Origin: Actinomycetes bacterium
GTDB taxonomy: Bacteria; Actinomycetota; Actinomycetes; Actinomycetales; Demequinaceae
Direction: 5' to 3'
Assembly (NCBI GenBank): GCA_023432235.1
Contig: JAEYUX010000022.1
Span: 1-9,401 of the forward strand
DNA length: 9,401 nucleotides
Made by a program: the position numbers and the translations under genes. The first letter of the stretch is position 1. The number at the start of each line of letters is the position of its first letter. The notes under the pieces are model-generated. The model worked only from the letters and a program-made list of their open reading frames with translations, searched no databases and had not been told where the DNA came from. This document shows positions 6,360 through 9,401 of the stretch, piece after piece.

Positions 6360-6728
6360 TCAGGTCACAGCTCCGGTGTATTTTTCCCCCGGTCCCTGCC
6401 CTGGTTCGTCCGGAATGGCAGAGGCCTCTCGAAAAGCCAACTGTACGCTTCGCAAGCCATCTCGCAGGGCGCGTGCGTGCGTGTTACCAATATCGGGAGC
6501 GGCGCCTGTCACCAATGCGGCAAGAGCATTGATGAGAATGCGTGCCTCGCCAAGGTCTTGTGCATCGTCGCCTTCCTCCGCCAGGCCACAGCGCACGGCC
6601 GCCGCTGACATGAGGTGAACAGCGACAGTTGTCACCACCTCGACAGCACTAACGTCAGCGATATCGCGGGTCAGTGCCGAAGCGTCGGGGGTCTCGCTGT
6701 TGCTGGCACTGGGCGTTGAGGGTGTCAT
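6360..6728 (-). CDS. DUF1844 domain-containing protein
   Basis: The chosen ATG at 6728 gives 122 residues and follows a candidate -10 box directly; a start further upstream would overlap the infC leader and add sequence unlike the family. Residues 21-121 match the DUF1844 pattern known from actinobacteria: RDIADV, then VVTTVAVHLMSAAAVRCGLA (31-50), DLGEARILINALAALV (58-73), LRDGLRSVQLAFREAS (88-103) and the C-terminal GQGPGEKYTG (110-119). The function of this small, mostly helical cytoplasmic family is unknown. Genes of the family commonly sit divergent from infC, as here. The stop abuts the start of the coiled-coil gene, so it may be cotranscribed with the protease cassettes. Confidence 0.9.
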   Translation of the reverse strand: MTPSTPSASNSETPDASALTRDIADVSAVEVVTTVAVHLMSAAAVRCGLAEEGDDAQDLGEARILINALAALVTGAAPDIGNTHARALRDGLRSVQLAFREASAIPDEPGQGPGEKYTGAVT

Positions 6729-6730
6729 GG

Positions 6731-6739
6731 TGCTATTCT
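6731..6739 (+). promoter_or_regulatory. Candidate extended -10 promoter of the infC operon
   Basis: TGC followed by TATTCT (6734-6739) forms an extended -10 element. Transcription would begin near 6746 and give a leader of about 190 bases before infC. No good -35 is visible at the standard distance, which an extended -10 can tolerate. On the opposite strand the overlapping AAGAAT (6740-6735) could be a leaderless -10 for the DUF1844 gene, ending six bases before its ATG, so the two divergent promoters may overlap. Confidence 0.45.
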
Positions 6740-6830
6740 TGTATGCCGACCGGCCGTGGAGTGTCCACGGCTCGCAAGTGGAGGCCACTCCCACCTACGG
6801 ACCAGCTCATGGACCGGGGTCGTAAGGTCC

Positions 6831-6852
6831 GGGCACGCATCCGTGCGTGCCC
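6831..6852 (+). promoter_or_regulatory. Perfect 9-bp hairpin in the infC leader
   Basis: GGGCACGCA and TGCGTGCCC form an uninterrupted 9-bp stem closed by a TCCG loop. It ends eight bases before the terminator stem. It has no T tract of its own, so it is more likely a pausing or protein-binding element than a terminator. Confidence 0.6.
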
Positions 6853-6860
6853 CTCCTTCG

Positions 6861-6900
6861 ATGGCCTCTGTGCGCGTGTTGACAGAGGCCATTTTTCTTT
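6861..6900 (+). terminator. Intrinsic terminator/attenuator upstream of infC
   Basis: ATGGCCTCTGT (6861-6871) and ACAGAGGCCAT (6882-6892) form a perfect 11-bp stem with a 10-base loop, followed by a T tract (TTTTTCTTT, 6892-6900). This is a textbook rho-independent terminator, rare in sequence this GC-rich. It sits after the presumed infC promoter and 38 bases before the start codon, so it would stop leader transcripts before the gene unless read through. It could instead end an upstream transcript on the same strand, but the gene upstream is on the other strand. Confidence 0.85.
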
Positions 6901-6924
6901 GTCACCAGGATGCTGAACGACAAC

Positions 6925-6931
6925 GAAGGAG
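6925..6931 (+). promoter_or_regulatory. Ribosome binding site that fixes the infC start
   Basis: GAAGGAG lies seven bases before the ATC at 6939. It is the only good Shine-Dalgarno sequence in the area. No in-frame ATG, GTG or TTG lies between the terminator and the conserved IF3 N-terminus, so this site selects ATC as start. Confidence 0.75.
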
Positions 6932-6938
6932 CGAGACT

Positions 6939-7568
6939 ATCAACGAGCCCCGCATTAATGAGCGCATTCGAGTCCCTGAGGTCCGTCTGGTTGGCCCGCA
7001 GGGCGAGCAGGTTGGGATCGTGCGGATTGAAGATGCCCTGCGGCTTGCTCAGGAGGCCGACCTCGATCTCGTTGAGGTAGCGCCAAACTCTCGTCCGCCG
7101 GTCGTCAAGCTGATGGATTACGGCAAGTTCAAGTACGAGGCGGCCGTGAAGGCCCGTGAGGCGCGCCGTAACCAGGCAAACACCGAAGTCAAGGAAATGC
7201 GCTTCCGGCTCAAGATCAACGAGCACGACTACGAGACCAAAAAGGGTCACGTGGTGCGCTTCCTCAAGGGTGGCGACAAGGTCAAGGTCACGATCATGTT
7301 CCGTGGCCGCGAACAGTCGCGTCCCGAGATGGGCCGGCGTTTGCTGCTCAAACTGGCTGATGAGCTCCAAGAGTTCAGCGTGGTGGAAAACATGCCGTCG
7401 CAAGAGGGCCGCAACATGTCGCTCGTCCTTGGTCCGCTGAAGAAGAAGGCGGAAGCCAAGGAAGAGCAGCGCAAGGCTCGCGAGGCCAAGAAGGTCGCGG
7501 ACGAGCAGGAGCGCACTGATCGTGAGGCGGCGAAGGCGGCAAAGTCTGCTGAGGCTGTCGCGGAGTAA
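6939..7568 (+). CDS. infC: Translation initiation factor IF-3
   Basis: IF3 binds the 30S subunit, prevents premature 50S joining and checks start codon and initiator tRNA pairing. Starting at ATC 6939 gives 209 residues. The N-terminal domain contains INERIRVPEVRLVGPQGEQ (5-23) and VKLMDYGKFKYE, then the helical linker. The C-terminal domain carries MRFRLKINEHDYETKKGH and KVTIMFRGREQSRPE. A Lys/Ala/Glu-rich tail (about 165-209) extends past the core, as in many actinobacterial IF3 proteins. ATC is a non-standard start; enterobacterial infC uses AUU for autogenous control. An upstream GTG at 6756 would run translation through the terminator and is rejected. First gene of infC-rpmI-rplT. Confidence 0.95.
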   Translation: MNEPRINERIRVPEVRLVGPQGEQVGIVRIEDALRLAQEADLDLVEVAPNSRPPVVKLMDYGKFKYEAAVKAREARRNQANTEVKEMRFRLKINEHDYETKKGHVVRFLKGGDKVKVTIMFRGREQSRPEMGRRLLLKLADELQEFSVVENMPSQEGRNMSLVLGPLKKKAEAKEEQRKAREAKKVADEQERTDREAAKAAKSAEAVAE

Positions 7569-7583
7569 CACCGCATGAGACGT

Positions 7584-7630
7584 CCGGGTCATGAGCCCGG
7601 GATTGAAAGCGTGTCGCGCCTTCGGGTGCG
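7584..7630 (+). promoter_or_regulatory. Two hairpins in the infC-rpmI gap
   Basis: The 89-base gap holds CCGGG/CCCGG (7584-7588 with 7596-7600, extendable by one wobble pair) and then CGCGCC-TTCG-GGTGCG (7615-7630), a six-pair stem with one G-T wobble, capped by the very stable cUUCGg tetraloop. Neither has a T tract. They may stabilise the mRNA or act in control of rpmI-rplT by L20; the latter is inference from other bacteria. Confidence 0.45.
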
Positions 7631-7645
7631 GCCAGACGTGAAGTG

Positions 7646-7652
7646 AAGGAGG
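7646..7652 (+). promoter_or_regulatory. Ribosome binding site of rpmI
   Basis: AAGGAGG is a strong Shine-Dalgarno sequence five bases before the GTG at 7658. It overlaps the frame just after an in-frame GTG at 7643, which rules that GTG out as the start. Confidence 0.85.
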
Positions 7653-7657
7653 GCATT

Positions 7658-7852
7658 GTGCCCAAGAACAAGACCCACTCGGGCGCTAAGAAGCGTTTCA
7701 AGATCACGGGGACTGGCAAGGTCAAGCACAACTCAGCGATGAACGTGCACAAGTTCGAGGAGAAGCACTCCTCGCGCAAGCGTCGCGTCGCGGTTGATGG
7801 CGTGTTGCCCAAGCCCGAGGCCAAGCGAATGAAGAAGCTGCTGGGCAAGTAG
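7658..7852 (+). CDS. rpmI: 50S ribosomal protein L35
   Basis: The 64-residue, strongly basic protein of the large ribosomal subunit begins MPKNKTHSGAKKRFKITGTG, the classic L35 N-terminus, and ends in KRMKKLLGK. Length is exactly typical. The GTG start at 7658 is chosen because of AAGGAGG five bases upstream and because it gives the conserved PKNKTH start; the in-frame GTG at 7643 overlaps the ribosome binding site. It lies between infC and rplT, the common bacterial order. Confidence 0.96.
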   Translation: MPKNKTHSGAKKRFKITGTGKVKHNSAMNVHKFEEKHSSRKRRVAVDGVLPKPEAKRMKKLLGK

Positions 7853-7877
7853 CCCCTAAGACTGAAGGAGTACCCCC

Positions 7878-8258
7878 ATGGCACGCGTCAAGCGGGCTGT
7901 TAACGCCCAGAAGAAGCGCCGCACTACCCTCGAGCGCGCCTCCGGCTACCGCGGTCAGCGCTCGCGCCTGTACCGCAAGGCCAAGGAGCAGGTCACCCAC
8001 TCGCTCGTTTATGCCTACAACGACCGCCGCTCGCGCAAGGGCGACTTCCGCAAGCTGTGGATCACCCGAATCAACGCGGCCGCTCGCGCCAACGGCATCA
8101 CCTACAACCGTCTCATTCAGGGCCTCCGCCTTGCTGAGATCGAGGTGGACCGCCGCATGCTCGCCGAGCTCGCTGTCAACGATGAGGCCGCGTTCGCGAC
8201 CCTTGTCGAGGCAGCAAAGAAGGCGCTGCCTGCAGATGTGAACGCGCCCGCCGCGTAA
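7878..8258 (+). CDS. rplT: 50S ribosomal protein L20
   Basis: The 126-residue L20 binds 23S rRNA early in large-subunit assembly. The N-terminus MARVKRAVNAQKKRR and the segments GYRGQRSRLYRKAKEQV (23-39), YNDRRSRKGDFRKLWI (47-62) and RINAAARANGITYNRLI (64-80) are highly conserved. The last ten or so residues (ADVNAPAA) are a short variable extension. GAAGGAG at 7864-7870, seven bases upstream, sets the ATG. In several bacteria L20 represses its own operon by binding the leader or the region before rpmI, so it is a candidate regulator of the structures described at 6746-6938 and 7584-7630. Confidence 0.97.
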   Translation: MARVKRAVNAQKKRRTTLERASGYRGQRSRLYRKAKEQVTHSLVYAYNDRRSRKGDFRKLWITRINAAARANGITYNRLIQGLRLAEIEVDRRMLAELAVNDEAAFATLVEAAKKALPADVNAPAA

Positions 8259-8267
8259 CGCATTTCG

Positions 8268-9113
8268 ATGACAGGACGCCCCGTCAGCCCCGACCACTTG
8301 GTGCTTACGCTCGATAATCCTCGAGCGGAGCGCGTGAAGAAGGTCGCGGCGCTGGCGGGGCGTTCTGCGCGTTCACGGGCAGGTGCGCTGCTCGTTGAAG
8401 GCCCGCAGTCAGTGCGGGAGGCAGTCGCTTGGGCGCCGGAGCGCGTGCGGGATCTCTACGTGAGCGCAGAGGCCCTTGAGCGGCATCGCCCGATTGTGGC
8501 CGACGCTCTCGCGGCGCAGCGCTGGGTCCACCTCGCCTCGGCGCAGGTCCTTGACGCGATGAGCGCAGACGCCCAGGGCATTGTCGCGGTGGTCGATGAG
8601 GTGGGGGTGTCGCTTGATGACGTCCTCGCCGCCAAGCCGCGCCTTATCGCCGTGATGAGCAATGTTCGAGACCCCGGCAACGCTGGCACGGTGATTCGTG
8701 CGGCCGACGCTGCAGGAGCCGACGCTGTCATCTTGGCGGGGGAGTGTGTGGACCCGTCGAACCCCAAGGTGGTGCGCTCGAGTGCGGGGAGCTTGTTTCA
8801 CATTCCCGTGGTGCGATCGTTGCCACTCCTCGACGCCGTCGTCGAGCTGCAGCAGGCCGGGCTGCAGGTGCTTGCCGCTGATGGCGCGGGCACCGTTGAA
8901 CTTGGAGCAGACGGCGCGGACGATGACGCTCTCGCCGTGCCCACCGCATGGTTGCTCGGTAACGAGGCGTGGGGCTTGAGTGATGTTGAGCGCGCGCTTG
9001 CCGACGCAGTGGTCCGCATCCCGATCTACGGCAAGGCGGAGAGTCTTAATCTGGCGACCGCGGCGTCGGTGTGTTTGTACGCGTCGGCCCGCGTCCAGCG
9101 TCGTCCCCAGTAA
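8268..9113 (+). CDS. TrmH/SpoU-family RNA 2'-O-methyltransferase
   Basis: The 281-residue SAM-dependent enzyme is expected to methylate a ribose 2'-OH in tRNA or rRNA. The N-terminal substrate-binding domain (about 15-110) contains the LLVEGPQSVREA segment (41-52). The SPOUT catalytic domain has all three knot motifs: motif 1 NVRDPGNAGT (132-141, with R134), motif 2 LLGNEAWGLS (229-238, E233) and motif 3 IPIYGKAESLNLATAASV (251-268). The exact target nucleotide cannot be read from sequence. It follows rplT by nine bases without a good ribosome binding site; an in-frame GTG at 8301 is an alternative start that keeps the conserved part. The location after rplT is common in actinobacteria. Confidence 0.93.
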   Translation: MTGRPVSPDHLVLTLDNPRAERVKKVAALAGRSARSRAGALLVEGPQSVREAVAWAPERVRDLYVSAEALERHRPIVADALAAQRWVHLASAQVLDAMSADAQGIVAVVDEVGVSLDDVLAAKPRLIAVMSNVRDPGNAGTVIRAADAAGADAVILAGECVDPSNPKVVRSSAGSLFHIPVVRSLPLLDAVVELQQAGLQVLAADGAGTVELGADGADDDALAVPTAWLLGNEAWGLSDVERALADAVVRIPIYGKAESLNLATAASVCLYASARVQRRPQ

Positions 9114-9193
9114 ACCCGCAAACCCCGGCCGAGAGGCACACCACATAGTGGGTCGCGGGCCCGACACGCCAGTGAGAGTCTCGTCACAACGGC

Positions 9194-9199
9194 TATCCT
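9194..9199 (+). promoter_or_regulatory. Possible -10 box before the last gene
   Basis: TATCCT in the 108-base gap after the methyltransferase gene matches TANNNT and would give a start near 9206, some 16-25 bases before the candidate start codons. No clear -35 is seen. I see no T-tailed terminator in the gap. Confidence 0.3.
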
Positions 9200-9221
9200 G
9201 TCCGGTTTGTCTGCCCCCACA

Positions 9222-9401
9222 ATGGGGGGCATGCGTCGTACAGCGTGGGCGATGCGTCTCAGCGAGCCCGCCGTACGGTTTGTAGCTGTAGCCGCAGCGG
9301 TCGCCATCCTCATTGTCATTCAGTTAGTTCTCCTCGTGGGCGGAGGAGTGGCGGCAAACCGCGCGTCCGAACGCGCCATCACGAATACCTTCACGTACGT
9401 C
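9222..9401 (+). CDS. Membrane protein N-terminus, possibly a sensor protein (partial)
   Basis: An open frame runs off the right edge. In-frame ATGs are at 9222, 9231 and 9252, and I cannot decide between them; the GGGGGG before 9231 is a poor ribosome binding site. Counted from 9231, residues 16-41 form one hydrophobic segment (VRFVAVAAAVAILIVIQLVL onward), preceded by basic residues, then ANRASERAITNTFTYV begins an apparent extracytoplasmic part. One membrane anchor plus a following charged helix is typical of sensor histidine kinases and other signalling proteins, but no catalytic domain lies in the window, so this is a guess. Actinobacteria often have pheS after this point; here at least one other gene comes first. 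Confidence 0.6.
   Translation, partial: MGGMRRTAWAMRLSEPAVRFVAVAAAVAILIVIQLVLLVGGGVAANRASERAITNTFTYV

Larger units (their letters stand above)
6746..6938 (+). promoter_or_regulatory. infC 5' leader with attenuator architecture
   Basis: About 190 untranslated bases precede infC and contain ordered hairpins: GCCGTGGA/TCCACGGC (6753-6760 with 6764-6771, loop of 3), AGTGG/CCACT (6777-6781 with 6785-6789), GGGCACGCA/TGCGTGCCC (6831-6839 with 6844-6852, tetraloop TCCG), and then the terminator. The segment GAGGCCA (6781-6787) can instead pair with TGGCCTC (6862-6868), the terminator's 5' arm, extended by G-U pairs. This gives a mutually exclusive antiterminator. Translation factor IF3 and L20 operons are known to be controlled by leaders in other bacteria; which signal acts here is unknown. 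Confidence 0.65.

Noticed and set aside
5733..6608. Long + strand open frame (291 codons) opposite the coiled-coil A and DUF1844 genes
   Set aside because: It lies antisense to two well-supported genes, shows no family motif, and is explained by GC-rich codon bias leaving the opposite strand open.
6743..6916. Possible 57-residue leader peptide across the infC leader
   Set aside because: Its ATG lies at or before the predicted transcription start, it lacks a ribosome binding site, and it has no run of regulatory codons.
6756..6938. N-terminal extension of IF3 from the GTG at 6756
   Set aside because: It would translate the leader hairpins and terminator, gives sequence unlike any IF3, and has no Shine-Dalgarno site; ATC 6939 has one and gives the conserved N-terminus.
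7643..7645. In-frame GTG start for rpmI
   Set aside because: It sits at the edge of the AAGGAGG ribosome binding site, and L35 proteins begin MPKNKTH, which matches the GTG at 7658.

Overview
The window looks like chromosomal DNA from a high-GC actinobacterium, most likely of the order Micrococcales. The evidence is the GC-rich codon use, a PriA-type HisA protein, a DUF1844 gene divergent from infC, and the infC-rpmI-rplT-TrmH order. The genus cannot be fixed from this sequence. I see no insertion sequence, tRNA, rRNA or CRISPR array, and no stretch of more than 300 bases lacks a gene.

Region 1 (1-3450, + strand) is a histidine biosynthesis operon: the last codons of hisC, then hisB, a 163-residue protein of unknown function, hisH, priA/hisA and an SseB-family protein. 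The first three genes are translationally coupled by ATGA or GTGA overlaps. hisH and the SseB gene each have a TANNNT box ending 6 bases before the ATG, the usual actinobacterial arrangement for leaderless mRNA.

Region 2 (3455-6728, - strand) reads from DUF1844 into a tandemly duplicated two-gene cassette. Each unit encodes a single-pass membrane protein with an extracytoplasmic coiled coil, followed by a trypsin-like serine protease carrying a lipoprotein signal. The two units are clearly paralogous but well diverged. Each of the four products has exactly two cysteines in its predicted extracytoplasmic part, besides the lipid-bearing cysteine of the proteases. This is the best candidate in the window for an undescribed envelope system.

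Region 3 (about 6731-9113, + strand) is the infC-rpmI-rplT ribosomal operon plus a TrmH/SpoU RNA methyltransferase. infC has a leader of about 190 bases with several hairpins and a perfect 11-bp stem followed by a T tract, which is an intrinsic terminator placed before the gene. An upstream segment can pair with the terminator's 5' arm, suggesting transcription attenuation. The only start codon that fits IF3 is ATC, behind a good Shine-Dalgarno sequence, which fits autogenous control by IF3. The window closes (9222-9401) with the start of a membrane protein, possibly a sensor protein, cut by the window edge.
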